Shown here piece by piece: positions 14,686 through 23,801 of a stretch of 64,000 bases of DNA. A program made the translations under genes and the position numbers. This stretch comes from CAMLOF01 sp966692625 (GTDB lineage Bacteria; Pseudomonadota; Gammaproteobacteria; Burkholderiales; Burkholderiaceae_C). The notes beneath the pieces are model-generated. The model was not told where the DNA came from. It made no database searches and worked only from the letters and a program-made list of their open reading frames with translations. The stretch's first letter is position 1, and every line of letters begins with the position of its first letter. Where the stretch lies: assembly GCA_966692625.1 (NCBI GenBank), contig CBKZAG010000001.1, forward strand, positions 1-64,000. Direction: 5' to 3'.

Positions 14686-16508
14686 CGATCCTCCACGCCG
14701 AAAGTGGCCAGCGGATTGCTGACGGACAGATAGGCCGACGCGCGGTCTGCCCGTTGCCAGAACCGGTTGAGCAGGTTGGTCTTGGCCGGGAACGGTTCGC
14801 CGCAAAGCAGGGCATTGATGCGGGGTTCCGACGCGGGGGTGCCGAAGCGGGCCTGGTAGTCCAGCAACTGGTGGCGAACGGCACGCCACAGCCTGGGCTG
14901 CAGGCCTGGGTGCAACGCCGCCATCTGCGCAATCACCTCGCACAGGTTGTTCACGAACAGGCAGTAGCCGATGCGTTTCCAGCCCAGCTCGGCGTCGTAC
15001 CAGAGCGACTCCCTCGCGCGCTGGCTGACATCGCTCAGGGCCGTGCCTGGATAGTGCTCGGGCAGCAGTTTCACGCCTTCGAAGTCGCGCAGGTACACCT
15101 GTACCGGCCAACCGTCCTTCAGGCCGAGCACGACGTTCTGCAAGTGGGGTTCAAACACCACGCCGTGCGCGAAGTACAGCTGCAAGACCGGCGGCAGCAG
15201 ATGCTGCAGGTAGCTTTCAAACCATTGCGTGGCGACTTCGATGAGGGGACGCCCCTCGCGGTTGGCCAGCTCCTGCAGGATGTGCCGCACGCGGGCCTCG
15301 CCAAAGCAGTGGTTGCCAAACAGTGCACCGGCCAGCAGCGGGGTGCTGCCCGGCAACCGCAGAAGGTCCACGCTGCGGCGCAGGATCATGCCGAAGCCCT
15401 CGATGACCTCGCGGTTCTCCCTCTCGTCCGGCAGGCCCAGGTCCACCGACATGAAGGCGGGCTCTTCCATCACCGCCAGGGCCGGGAACTGCTGTTGCAG
15501 CACGGGCAGCAGCGGGCGCAAGAGGCGGTTCACGGCCATTGCGCTTTCCAGCTCGTACCAGGCGTTCTTGCGTACGCAGTTGGTGATGCGGATGTTCAGC
15601 GACAGCTTGTAGAAGTACGGATTGCCAGGCTGGTACAACGTGCGCACGGACGACGTTGGGTAGAAGGCCTCACCTTGTTCACCCAGGTACTGAAGGCGGC
15701 CCGCGTTCAACGCGGCGCGCACCTGCGGCAGGTTGCGCAAATACCCGGCCTGCCAGGGGTGCACCGGTACCGCGACCATCCCAGGCGGTACGGCCGGTGC
15801 GTGGCGGGCCACCAGCGCGCTGCAGGCTTCTTCCTGCAACGAGCGTTGGATCACATCCTGTTCGCGCACGGCAAACCAGTGCAACGCAAAGCGTGTGCGC
15901 AGCTCGGGGGAATAGCGCAACAGGTCGTCGGCATTGAATCCCTGCCGTGCCTTGGGGGTGGGGTGGAATGGATGGCCGAACGTCAACGACTGCTCGGACT
16001 CGATGTAAGCCGCTTGCGGGTCCGGCGGCAGCGCCACGGGCACCGGCTGCGCCAGCACGGCACGGGCCACGTCCACGCTGTTTTGCATCTGATCCAGCAG
16101 CTCGGTGTTGAGCGGGCTGCCTTGCTGCAGGGCAAGCTCATGCAGCAGCAGGGTGGCCAGGCTGTGCCAGTCCAGCAGCGCCCATGGCTTGCCCTGCGCC
16201 TTGTGGAACAGCGGCGACAGATAGCGGTAGTTGCCTGTCGGCGACGCCGACTCGACCACCACCAGGAGCCGGTCCCGCATGTGAGGCAGCTGGACATGCA
16301 GGACCTGGCCGCCCAGGCGCTGCAACGCCATGCGGACGGCGATCGGCCAGTCGCCGTGGCCGAAAGGCGGGCCTGCGCGCAACTGGCCTTGCGGCGCGGC
16401 AACCTCGCGGCAGTAACAGTTGAGCAGGGTTTCCAGGTGGCGTTGGCCTGCCATCAATTCGGCAACCGTTGCAGTTGGGCTATCTGTGATCAAAGGTGAT
16501 GTGGACAT
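14676..16508 (-). CDS. pvsD: IucA/IucC-family NIS siderophore synthetase (PvsD-like)
   Basis: The 610-residue NRPS-independent siderophore synthetase activates a citrate carboxylate as the adenylate and joins it to an amine or alcohol. The ATP-binding motif is GHPFHPTPKAR, followed by HPWQ, SSVRTLY, LNIRITNCVRKN, HLQNVVL and RDFEGVKLL. A FhuF-like C-terminal domain ends in KTNLLNRFWQ. It is the fourth gene of the operon and corresponds by order to PvsD of vibrioferrin clusters. The start lies 15 bases after the exporter stop. Confidence 0.9.
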   Translation of the reverse strand: MSTSPLITDSPTATVAELMAGQRHLETLLNCYCREVAAPQGQLRAGPPFGHGDWPIAVRMALQRLGGQVLHVQLPHMRDRLLVVVESASPTGNYRYLSPLFHKAQGKPWALLDWHSLATLLLHELALQQGSPLNTELLDQMQNSVDVARAVLAQPVPVALPPDPQAAYIESEQSLTFGHPFHPTPKARQGFNADDLLRYSPELRTRFALHWFAVREQDVIQRSLQEEACSALVARHAPAVPPGMVAVPVHPWQAGYLRNLPQVRAALNAGRLQYLGEQGEAFYPTSSVRTLYQPGNPYFYKLSLNIRITNCVRKNAWYELESAMAVNRLLRPLLPVLQQQFPALAVMEEPAFMSVDLGLPDERENREVIEGFGMILRRSVDLLRLPGSTPLLAGALFGNHCFGEARVRHILQELANREGRPLIEVATQWFESYLQHLLPPVLQLYFAHGVVFEPHLQNVVLGLKDGWPVQVYLRDFEGVKLLPEHYPGTALSDVSQRARESLWYDAELGWKRIGYCLFVNNLCEVIAQMAALHPGLQPRLWRAVRHQLLDYQARFGTPASEPRINALLCGEPFPAKTNLLNRFWQRADRASAYLSVSNPLATFGVEDRWN

Positions 16509-16523
16509 GGTCGAACCGGTTCA

Positions 16524-17738
16524 TCAGGAAGAGGAGGAAGCCTGTTGGCGCTGGCTGAGCCAGAGGGAAAGGCGGCTTTGCGGCTGGTGCTGACGGTGCG
16601 CGAGCAGGGCAGCCGCCAGCAGCAGAGGCAGCACCCCGAGCAAGAGCGGCGCGCGAATGCCGAGCCACTGGGCGCAGAGCCCGGCGCTCACGCCCGCCAG
16701 CACACCGCCCCATTTGCTGGCACTTTCCAGCCAGCCCAGCGTGCGTCCGGCGTGGCCGGCGCGCGCAACACAGGCCACCAATGCGTGCAGGCCGATGTAG
16801 CCCAGGGTCATGGCCAGCCCCATCAACAGGCGCCAGCCCAGCAGGAGCGTGAGGTTTTGCGTCAGCCATTGCCCCGCCAGGCTGAGCGCCAGCAGCGCGA
16901 AAGCAAAGGCTGGCAGTCGCAGCAAAGGCTGACGCCCCCAGCGCACCGACAGCACAGGTGCCAGCAGCAGGTAGGCCAGGTGAGGCAGGCCGAACAGCAG
17001 CCCCGCCATGGCTGCAGACAAGGTGGTAAAGCGCTCCTGCACATCGGCAATGAAGTAGGGAAAGGTGCTGACCGTGGCCAACACGAACACGGCCTGCAAA
17101 CCGCAGATGCTCGCGGCATTCAGCGGCGCGGCGGCGCGGCCCCCATCGTTCTGGCTTTCGGGTACACCGGCGCGGCCTTGAGCGGGCAGCCAGAGCTGCA
17201 GCAGCGCCGCCAGAAGCGGCAGCAGCGCCAGCCAGCGGTAGAGCTGCAGGGGTGGCTGCGTTGCCAGCAGCCACCCGATACCCAGCGGCGCTGCCACCAG
17301 CGCTGCGCGCGCAGACCATTGCATGGCGGTCAGGCAACGGGTCAACGCCGCCCCCCGGTACAGGGTTGCGAGGTAGGCGTTGGAGGCGGCGAACGTACCC
17401 CCCAGCACCCCCTGGAGCACCAGCGCCATCAGGAAGGTGGCGGTGTTGCTGGCGTAACTCGCCAGCAGGAAGCTCAGCGCCAGCCCCAGCTGCGCGCGCA
17501 GCAAGAGCGGCTTGGCACCGTGGCGGTCCGCCAGGCGGCCCCACCACGGCGCGCTCAGTGCCGCCAGCAGCGTTGGCAGCACGTACAACGCACCGGCCAG
17601 CCAGGGCGTGTCGTTGTGCAGCTCGCGTTGCAGGATGTGTGCGAAGAAGGGCGGCATGCCCAGCGCGGCAAACGAGGCGGCGAAGTGGCAGGCCATCACC
17701 ACGGCAACCACACGCTTGGTGTCGTCGAACGGTTTCAT
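16524..17738 (-). CDS. pvsC: MFS siderophore exporter (PvsC-like)
   Basis: The 404-residue product has about twelve hydrophobic segments and the MFS signature between helices 2 and 3 (WWGRLADRHGAKPLL). It starts inside the stop of the preceding synthetase (ATGA, four-base overlap). Its position between the two NIS synthetases matches PvsC, which secretes vibrioferrin across the inner membrane. The serine-rich tail QQASSSS is unremarkable. Confidence 0.88.
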   Translation of the reverse strand: MKPFDDTKRVVAVVMACHFAASFAALGMPPFFAHILQRELHNDTPWLAGALYVLPTLLAALSAPWWGRLADRHGAKPLLLRAQLGLALSFLLASYASNTATFLMALVLQGVLGGTFAASNAYLATLYRGAALTRCLTAMQWSARAALVAAPLGIGWLLATQPPLQLYRWLALLPLLAALLQLWLPAQGRAGVPESQNDGGRAAAPLNAASICGLQAVFVLATVSTFPYFIADVQERFTTLSAAMAGLLFGLPHLAYLLLAPVLSVRWGRQPLLRLPAFAFALLALSLAGQWLTQNLTLLLGWRLLMGLAMTLGYIGLHALVACVARAGHAGRTLGWLESASKWGGVLAGVSAGLCAQWLGIRAPLLLGVLPLLLAAALLAHRQHQPQSRLSLWLSQRQQASSSS

Positions 17739-19534
17739 CGCGCGGCTTTGAGAAAGTTGGGTGAGGTCTGGCCGTAGAACTTGTTGACGTCTCTCGCCCC
17801 CGTTTCCCGTTTGTCCAGCAAGGTCGCGGCGCTCAGCAAGTACTTGATCGGCAGGGTCTCGTCCTCCAGCAGCATCCGGCGCGCCATGCCGGTGTCTTCA
17901 CCGGCCGCGGCAAGGCTGCACAGCACCGAATCGATGGCTTGTGCAATACGCCGGTACCAGGGCGTGGCAGGCTGTCCAAGCCTTTCGGCCATCGCCGTCA
18001 CTGGCGCAGCCAGATTCAGCTGCAGCGTGATGGTGATGAACATCTGGGCCAGCGGCAGCTCCGTGTCAACCGCAATGCGTTCGTCCTGCAAACCCGCAAT
18101 CCGCGTGGCCAATTCGGGCCAGCGCCTGCCCAGCGCGTCGCGGTGGATGCGCGCCGCGTCGTTGTCCTTGAGCAGCAGGCGCAGCCCGCGCCCGGAAAAC
18201 ACCAGCACCGAGTTCTGCTGGTTCGACTCCAGCGCGATCCCGTACCGCAGCCACAGGGTCAGGTGCAGCCTCAGGGTGAGCGCCAGGTATTCGTCGAAGA
18301 AGCGCGACAGATCGCCCTGGTAGTGGCGCTCCACCAGTTTCTCCAGCACCGAGCCGCCCGCCGGGTCGTCGGCCAGCAGGCCGGCAATGGGCACGGGTGT
18401 GCCGTCCAGCAGATCCTGCGCCGGGTAGCGTCGGGCGATGAACCCGAGAAAGGTCTGGTGATCCACATGGGCGCCGACCTCTTCGTCCGTCAGCAGCACC
18501 CGTCCTGCCAGATCAGGCTCCTGCGCCACCACGGCCGCCAGCAAGGACTGGATGCGATGGCCGTCGCCAATCGTGGAGGGCTTGATGGTGCGGATGTTGC
18601 GGGCCCCCAGCGTCCGGATCGTCAGCGGCAGTTTGATGTGCCACTCCGGTGCGTCGCACAGAACCAGCGTGCGCACCGACAGCGTGGGCGTCACGGTCAT
18701 CCAGGGCAGCGGCGCCCGAACGGTGTCGTGGGCAAATCCGGTGGCGGCGAGCATGCCGGTCAGCTGATTTGCCCAGACGAAGGGATGCACCGGCAGCAAC
18801 GCGTGGGTATCGGCCAGGGCAGGGGGCAGACCGACATCGCTGAAGGCGGGCCAGCCCGGCAGTTCCCGGTTGCAACTGGGGTGGTAACGCGCTTGTGGCA
18901 CGGCCAGCCAGTTGAGCTGGAAGCGCGGTGCAAACTCCGGACTGTAGCGGCTCAGGTCGGCCACGGCGAAACCCAGTTTTGCGCGCGCCGTGGGGTAGAA
19001 GGGGTGGTCAAGGAATGCCGCCAACCGGTCGTGGTGCAACAGGCGTTCTGGCCACTCAGCGGCGGCATTGTCTGGCACCGGCAGGCTGGCAAACCATCGG
19101 CGCTGTTCGCCTTCGCAAGCTTCCCAGTGGGCCAGCGCCAGCGCGCATTCCTGGCCGAAGTCATGGAAAGGGCGCGCAGCATCGGTGTCCAAGCCTTTGC
19201 TGAAGCAGGCCACCACCTCGTCCAGGCTGTGCAACGCCATCAGGCCGGCGGGGCCTTCAGCCAGCAAGGGGCCGTCGCCGGCGCGCCAGCGCTGCATGTA
19301 GCGGGCGGCCACGACTGGCGTCCACAAGCCGAGGTGGGCGCAGTGCAGCCAGCATTGCCCCGGCGGATGAAGTCCCGCCAGGCTGGCGGGCAGTGGCGCA
19401 TCTTCCCGCACCTGAGCACGGCTGACGCATTCCCGCAGATCCTCGCGCAGCAAGGCATCGACGACTCGGCGGTAAAAATACACCTCGGCCGCCGTGGCCT
19501 GACGTGGTGTCCGGGTTACGGGCAGATCCGTCAT
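17735..19534 (-). CDS. pvsB: IucA/IucC-family NIS siderophore synthetase (PvsB-like)
   Basis: The 599-residue second NIS synthetase shows HPFYPTARAKLGF for ATP binding, LPVHPFVW, TLSVRTLVL, LPLTIRTLGARNIRTIKPST, ESNQQNSVLVF and LLLKDNDAARI. The motifs differ clearly from those of the other synthetase, which fits a different substrate (the second condensation). ATG at 19534 is chosen because it lies one base after the upstream gene stop. The longer frame would run back into the ATP-grasp gene. Confidence 0.88.
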   Translation of the reverse strand: MTDLPVTRTPRQATAAEVYFYRRVVDALLREDLRECVSRAQVREDAPLPASLAGLHPPGQCWLHCAHLGLWTPVVAARYMQRWRAGDGPLLAEGPAGLMALHSLDEVVACFSKGLDTDAARPFHDFGQECALALAHWEACEGEQRRWFASLPVPDNAAAEWPERLLHHDRLAAFLDHPFYPTARAKLGFAVADLSRYSPEFAPRFQLNWLAVPQARYHPSCNRELPGWPAFSDVGLPPALADTHALLPVHPFVWANQLTGMLAATGFAHDTVRAPLPWMTVTPTLSVRTLVLCDAPEWHIKLPLTIRTLGARNIRTIKPSTIGDGHRIQSLLAAVVAQEPDLAGRVLLTDEEVGAHVDHQTFLGFIARRYPAQDLLDGTPVPIAGLLADDPAGGSVLEKLVERHYQGDLSRFFDEYLALTLRLHLTLWLRYGIALESNQQNSVLVFSGRGLRLLLKDNDAARIHRDALGRRWPELATRIAGLQDERIAVDTELPLAQMFITITLQLNLAAPVTAMAERLGQPATPWYRRIAQAIDSVLCSLAAAGEDTGMARRMLLEDETLPIKYLLSAATLLDKRETGARDVNKFYGQTSPNFLKAAR

Positions 19535-19535
19535 T

Positions 19536-20753
19536 TCAACCGATCTCCCAATGCAGTTCGGCGCTGGCACGGTCCATGGCAATCGCCAGTTGCTCGTGGC
19601 TGGCTGCCGTTCCACGCAAAACCCCCAGATAGTCCTTGTTGGAGTGGCTCAGACGTATCTGCTCTCCCACGTTGCACAAGGGCTGAAACTGCAGACGGCT
19701 GCCGCCTTGTTCCTGGCGGCGGACTGGCGGCGCCGTTCGCAACACGCCTTCTTGTTGGGCGGTGAAGTACCGGATCCACGCCGCAGCATCCGGCACGGCG
19801 ACATCCGGCAGGGGTTCACCCAAGGCCAGCCGCAACACCCATTCGAACAACGGCACCTGCAGCGCCTCGCACAGCAAGAACTCGCGGTAGTCCCCGATGC
19901 TGCGGTAATTGATCTCGATCAGGCGGGGCCCCGTCGCGCTCATCACGAACTCGGTGTGGCAGGCGCCAAAACCCACGCCGAAACGGCGGATGGTGTCGAG
20001 CACCTGCGCCTCGGTCGATGCGGGCAGCTGGGTTCCCCACACCGCCTCCAGTTCGATGAAGTGCGGCGGCGGCGACAGGGTGACTCGAAAGCCTCCCAGG
20101 CTGCGCAGCTCACGTCCATCGCCCAGGGTTTCCAGGGTATAGAGAGGTCCTTCTATGTATTCCTCCAGCAACAAGGGCTGGCCGGGCTGCAGCTGCCAAA
20201 TCTGGCTGCAAAGCCTTTGCAGCTCGGCTGCGTCCCGGGCCAGGCCAACTTGCTGACTGGCGACGCCTTCACGGGGCTTCACCACGCAAGGCAGTGGCAC
20301 TTGCGGCAAAAGCGGGGGCAGTTCGTCCTCGCGGCGCACCACGGCGTGCCAAAGCATGTCCATGCCAAGCGCAGCCAGATGGCGGCGCATCTCTGCCTTG
20401 TTCTTGGTACGGTAGGTGGTGCGCCAGTCCTTGGCGGGCAAGCCGAAATACGCCGCCACGACGGCGGCCTGTGTTTGCAGATGATCGCTGTTGGAGAACA
20501 CCGCAGCGGGCCGCTGCGCCCGGCTGGTGACGGTGTCGATGACCGCCAGCGGGTTGAACACGTCGCAGGCGATGATCTCGTCAGGACAGGCCGCAAGACC
20601 CGCCTGCGAAAAGTGGCGGCGGTGGGCGTCGGCGGTGTCTGTCAGCAACACCACATGCAAGCCCATGGCCTTTGCGGCGGGCAGAAAACCCAGGTTCACC
20701 GCGTCGGTTGGAACGTGGCACAGCAGGATGAGTTGTCGAGGTAATGTTTTCAT
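19536..20753 (-). CDS. pvsA: ATP-grasp ligase of siderophore synthesis (PvsA-like)
   Basis: The 405-residue ATP-grasp enzyme has a pre-ATP-grasp domain (about 1-115), then CVVKPREGVASQQV with the nucleotide-binding lysine, LLLEEYIEGPLYTLE, and the metal-binding end TGPRLIEINYRSIGDY. This family joins amino and carboxyl groups through acyl-phosphates. In vibrioferrin synthesis the first gene is such a ligase and is linked to alanine incorporation. It is the first gene of the minus-strand operon, and a Fur-like site lies 28 to 47 bases ahead of its ATG. Confidence 0.85.
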   Translation of the reverse strand: MKTLPRQLILLCHVPTDAVNLGFLPAAKAMGLHVVLLTDTADAHRRHFSQAGLAACPDEIIACDVFNPLAVIDTVTSRAQRPAAVFSNSDHLQTQAAVVAAYFGLPAKDWRTTYRTKNKAEMRRHLAALGMDMLWHAVVRREDELPPLLPQVPLPCVVKPREGVASQQVGLARDAAELQRLCSQIWQLQPGQPLLLEEYIEGPLYTLETLGDGRELRSLGGFRVTLSPPPHFIELEAVWGTQLPASTEAQVLDTIRRFGVGFGACHTEFVMSATGPRLIEINYRSIGDYREFLLCEALQVPLFEWVLRLALGEPLPDVAVPDAAAWIRYFTAQQEGVLRTAPPVRRQEQGGSRLQFQPLCNVGEQIRLSHSNKDYLGVLRGTAASHEQLAIAMDRASAELHWEIG

Positions 20754-20780
20754 GCAAATGTTCCGTCATAGCTTTATGCA

Positions 20781-20800
20781 AACAAGAATCATTCGCATTG
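20781..20800 (-). promoter_or_regulatory. Fur box for the siderophore biosynthesis operon
   Basis: AACAAGAATCATTCGCATTG contains the GAATCATTC core and the same ATTCGCAT half-site as the receptor box. It lies 28 bases upstream of the ATP-grasp ligase start and so should repress the operon under iron sufficiency. Confidence 0.7.
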
Positions 20801-20840
20801 TAAGCCAAAAGATCGCCCGCAGAGTTGTATCGATCATATG

Positions 20841-20860
20841 AATGAGAGCCATTCGCATTA
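20841..20860 (+). promoter_or_regulatory. Fur box for the uptake operon
   Basis: AATGAGAGCCATTCGCATTA again carries ATTCGCAT, next to a weaker left half. It lies between the two divergent operons, nearer the binding-protein gene. With the other box it gives each direction its own site. Confidence 0.6.
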
Positions 20861-20941
20861 CAATAGAAAACGCAAGTCGATCTCAAAAATGTCATGGATT
20901 TGCCATTTTTGAAACACATCACGCATACGCCAGGAGGATCC

Positions 20942-21850
20942 GTGCAGCGCTGGTTGAAGTTGGTTTTTGGTCTGTTGGCCACCATGGTGATGTTTGCCAG
21001 TCAGGCTCAAGCACCCATCAAAATACGCCACTCTCAAGGGGAGCTGGTATTGCCCCAGGCACCCAAGCGGGTGGTGGCGCTCGAATTCTCCTTCGTTGAC
21101 GCCCTGGTCTCGGTCGGGGTGCCACCGGTCGGCATTGCAGACGACAAAACCCCCGACCGCATCATTGCGCCGCTGCGCGAAGCAGTGAAGGGGTACCAGT
21201 CGGTGGGCAGCCGTTACCAGCCCAGCCTTGAGGCCATCGCGTCCCTCAAACCGGACCTGATCCTTGCCGACCAGCGCCTGCATGGCGTCATCTGGCGCGA
21301 ACTGACGGCGATCGCCCCCACTTTGCTGGTTGAATCCCGCACCAGTTACCAGGAGGAACTCGATGCCATGCGGCTGATTGGGCAGGCGGTTGGCCGCGAA
21401 ACCCGCATGGCGCAGCGTCTTGCCGAGCACACCCGCACGATGAATCGCCTGGCTGAAGAGATCCGCAACGGCGGCAAGCTCAACGCTGCCTTGGCCATCA
21501 GCAGCGACAAGGGCACCTGGCTGCACACCGAAACCACCTACGCGGCAACCTTGCTGCAACGGCTGGGCTTTCCCTCACCGCTGAAAGGGCAGCGGTCCGC
21601 CGCCTGGGCGGAGCCCTACGCCAAGGTCGGGCTGGAACAGATGCTGAGCGTCAACCCCGATGTCGTGCTGCTGGGCAGATACAGCACGCCGTCGCAGGTC
21701 GACACCTGGTCCACCAGCCCGCTTTGGCAAGCGGTGAGCGCGGTCAAGCACCAGCGCGTCTACCCGGTGGACGGCAATCTTTGGGCGCGTGCTCGCGGCT
21801 TGATTTCAGCGGAGCTGATGGCTACGCAGTTGCGCGACGCTCTTCGCTGA
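20942..21850 (+). CDS. Periplasmic ferric-siderophore binding protein (FecB/PvuB-like)
   Basis: The 302-residue product has a signal peptide (MQRWLKLVFGLLATMVMFAS ending QAQA). The body is a helical-backbone type III binding fold: KRVVALEFSFVDALVSVGVPPVGIAD, YQPSLEAIASLKPDLILAD, NPDVVLLG. GTG at 20942 is preferred because AGGAGG sits just upstream and the signal peptide begins there. An ATG at 20894 has no ribosome binding site and would add polar sequence. It starts a four-gene uptake operon and its stop overlaps the permease start. Confidence 0.88.
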   Translation: MQRWLKLVFGLLATMVMFASQAQAPIKIRHSQGELVLPQAPKRVVALEFSFVDALVSVGVPPVGIADDKTPDRIIAPLREAVKGYQSVGSRYQPSLEAIASLKPDLILADQRLHGVIWRELTAIAPTLLVESRTSYQEELDAMRLIGQAVGRETRMAQRLAEHTRTMNRLAEEIRNGGKLNAALAISSDKGTWLHTETTYAATLLQRLGFPSPLKGQRSAAWAEPYAKVGLEQMLSVNPDVVLLGRYSTPSQVDTWSTSPLWQAVSAVKHQRVYPVDGNLWARARGLISAELMATQLRDALR

Positions 21851-22821
21851 TGCGGCGCCCCGCGTTCATTTTTGCGCTCGGTGCCGTGCTGTTGGCAGGT
21901 GCTGCCTGGGCCTCGCTGTTTGCGCTGTCCGAGCACGCGCTGCACTGGAGCCATCTGTGGCAAGGCGACGGACTGCCTGCGCTCGTTCTGCGCGAAATCC
22001 GTCTTCCGCGCGCCCTGGCCTGTGCCTTGATCGGGTTTGCCTTGGCCATGGCCGGCTGCCTGCTGCAGGCGGTGACCCGCAACCCTCTGGCTTCGCCGCA
22101 CGTGCTGGGGATCAATCAGGGGGCGGCGCTGTTTGTTGCGTGGTCGCTGACACTGCCAGCCCATGGGCCTTGGCTGCCACTGCCCATGGCCATGCTTGGC
22201 GCGGCCCTGGGGGGCGGCTTCGTCATGCTGCTCAGTGGCATGCTGCGCGGGCGCAGCAGCGGTGTGCGGCTTGTGCTCTCGGGTGTTGCAGTCTCCGCCC
22301 TGTGCGCCGCGCTGACGGATGGCATCGTCATCCTCAACAACGACCAGGCGATCAGCGTCGTTTCCTTTCTGGCCGGGTCGGTCGATGGCGTGACTTGGCA
22401 AAAGCTCGCGGGCCTGTGGCCTTGGCTTCTGGTGGCTGGCAGCGCCTGCATCTTGTTGGCACAGCGCCTGAACCTTTTGATGCTGGGGGAGGACGCCTCG
22501 CACAGCCTGGGCGTGAACGTGGTGCGGTTGCGTGCCGTGTGTGCGCTGCTGGTGGTGGTTCTGGCGGGTACCGTGGTCGCGTATGTGGGTGCCATAGCCT
22601 TCGTCGGACTCATCGTCCCTCACATCGCCCGAACCCTGCTGCAACGGCAGGATTTCCGCCTGCTGCTGCCGCTGTCGGCGTTGCTGGGCGCCAGCCTGAT
22701 GCTGGCCGCCGATGCCTTGTCACGCCTGCCGCGCTACCCGTTTGAGACGCCTGTCGGCATCATCACGGCCCTGCTGGGCGCGCCCCTGTTTCTTTACCTG
22801 ACGTGGAGGCACCGCCGATGA
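21850..22821 (+). CDS. Iron-siderophore ABC permease 1 (FecC/PvuC-like)
   Basis: The 323-residue FecCD-family permease has about nine to ten hydrophobic segments. Landmarks are LREIRLPRALACALIGFALAMAG, NPLASPHVLGINQGAAL and the coupling-helix region GAIAFVGLIVPHIAR. The start overlaps the preceding stop (TGATG). The long frame extending upstream covers the binding-protein gene and is not used. Confidence 0.92.
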   Translation: MRRPAFIFALGAVLLAGAAWASLFALSEHALHWSHLWQGDGLPALVLREIRLPRALACALIGFALAMAGCLLQAVTRNPLASPHVLGINQGAALFVAWSLTLPAHGPWLPLPMAMLGAALGGGFVMLLSGMLRGRSSGVRLVLSGVAVSALCAALTDGIVILNNDQAISVVSFLAGSVDGVTWQKLAGLWPWLLVAGSACILLAQRLNLLMLGEDASHSLGVNVVRLRAVCALLVVVLAGTVVAYVGAIAFVGLIVPHIARTLLQRQDFRLLLPLSALLGASLMLAADALSRLPRYPFETPVGIITALLGAPLFLYLTWRHRR

Positions 22822-23801
22822 ACGTCCTGCCGAGATTCATCTTGACAGGCGCCGCCGTGGCTACCGGCATGGTGCTGCTCACCTTGCTTTGTCTGAGCGT
22901 CGGCGCGGTGCCTGTGTCTGTCGGTCAAGCCTTTCAGGCCGTGTGGCAGGACAATGGGCCACACGCCCATCTGGTCCAGGAACTTCGACTGCCGCGCGCC
23001 TTGCTCGCTTGGCCGGTAGGTGCGGCGCTCGCTGTTGCCGGTGCCCTGATCCAGGGCGTGCTCCGCAACCCTCTGGCCGCGCCCGACGTGATCGGCATCA
23101 CCGCTGGCGCTGGCCTGGCCGCCGCCTTTGTGGTGCTGGTGCTGGGTGTGGCGCCATTGTGGGCAGTACCCACCGCTGCCTTTGTTGGTGGACTGCTGGC
23201 CGCCTTGCTGGTTCACGGTCTGGCATGGCGGGGCGGTGTCAGCCCCATGCACCTGGCGCTGGTCGGCGTGGCGGCCACCCAATTGTTCGCGGCGGGTATC
23301 CAGTTCCTCTCAACGGCTCATGCCGACAACGTGGCGCAGGCCGTGATATGGCTGCGTGGCTCCCTGTGGGGCCGTACCTGGGACCAGTTGTGGCTGGCGT
23401 TGCCCCTGCTTCCCATGTTGCTGCCCGCATTCGCGCTCGGGCAGCAGCTCAATCTGCTGGCGCTGGGTGACGATGTGGCCACGGCCATGGGGGTGAGAGT
23501 AGGGCGGGTTCGCCTGCTGGCACTCCTGCTGGCCGTGCTGATGGCGAGCGCGGCCGTCGCCGTGGTCGGCACCGTCGCTTTCGTCGGGCTGGTGTCGCCG
23601 CACCTGGCTCGCCTCCTCGTCGGCGGCGACTATCGCCGCCTGATGCCAATGGCTGCGCTGCTTGGCGGGGGGCTGCTGTTGCTGGCAGACACCCTGGGCC
23701 GCGGCCTGCTGCCACCCATCGAGGTCCCGGCCGGAGTGATGACCGCTTTGCTGGGCGCGCCGTACTTTCTTTACTTGATGTCCCGCTATCGAAGATGGTA
23801 G
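22818..23801 (+). CDS. Iron-siderophore ABC permease 2 (FecD/PvuD-like)
   Basis: The 327-residue FecCD-family permease pairs with the gene before it to form the heterodimeric channel. It shows LRLPRALLAWPVGAALAVAG, RNPLAAPDVIGITAGAGLAA and GTVAFVGLVSPHLARLL. ATG at 22818 overlaps the upstream stop by four bases (ATGA). Confidence 0.92.
   Translation: MNVLPRFILTGAAVATGMVLLTLLCLSVGAVPVSVGQAFQAVWQDNGPHAHLVQELRLPRALLAWPVGAALAVAGALIQGVLRNPLAAPDVIGITAGAGLAAAFVVLVLGVAPLWAVPTAAFVGGLLAALLVHGLAWRGGVSPMHLALVGVAATQLFAAGIQFLSTAHADNVAQAVIWLRGSLWGRTWDQLWLALPLLPMLLPAFALGQQLNLLALGDDVATAMGVRVGRVRLLALLLAVLMASAAVAVVGTVAFVGLVSPHLARLLVGGDYRRLMPMAALLGGGLLLLADTLGRGLLPPIEVPAGVMTALLGAPYFLYLMSRYRRW

Noticed and set aside
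14754..16499. Long plus-strand open frame of 581 codons over the PvsD-like synthetase
   Set aside because: It is antisense to a gene with all NIS synthetase motifs. The His/Gln/Arg-rich translation is typical of a shadow frame.
17939..19765. Long plus-strand open frame of 608 codons over the PvsB-like gene
   Set aside because: It is a shadow of the real minus-strand synthetase, with no ribosome binding site or known domain.
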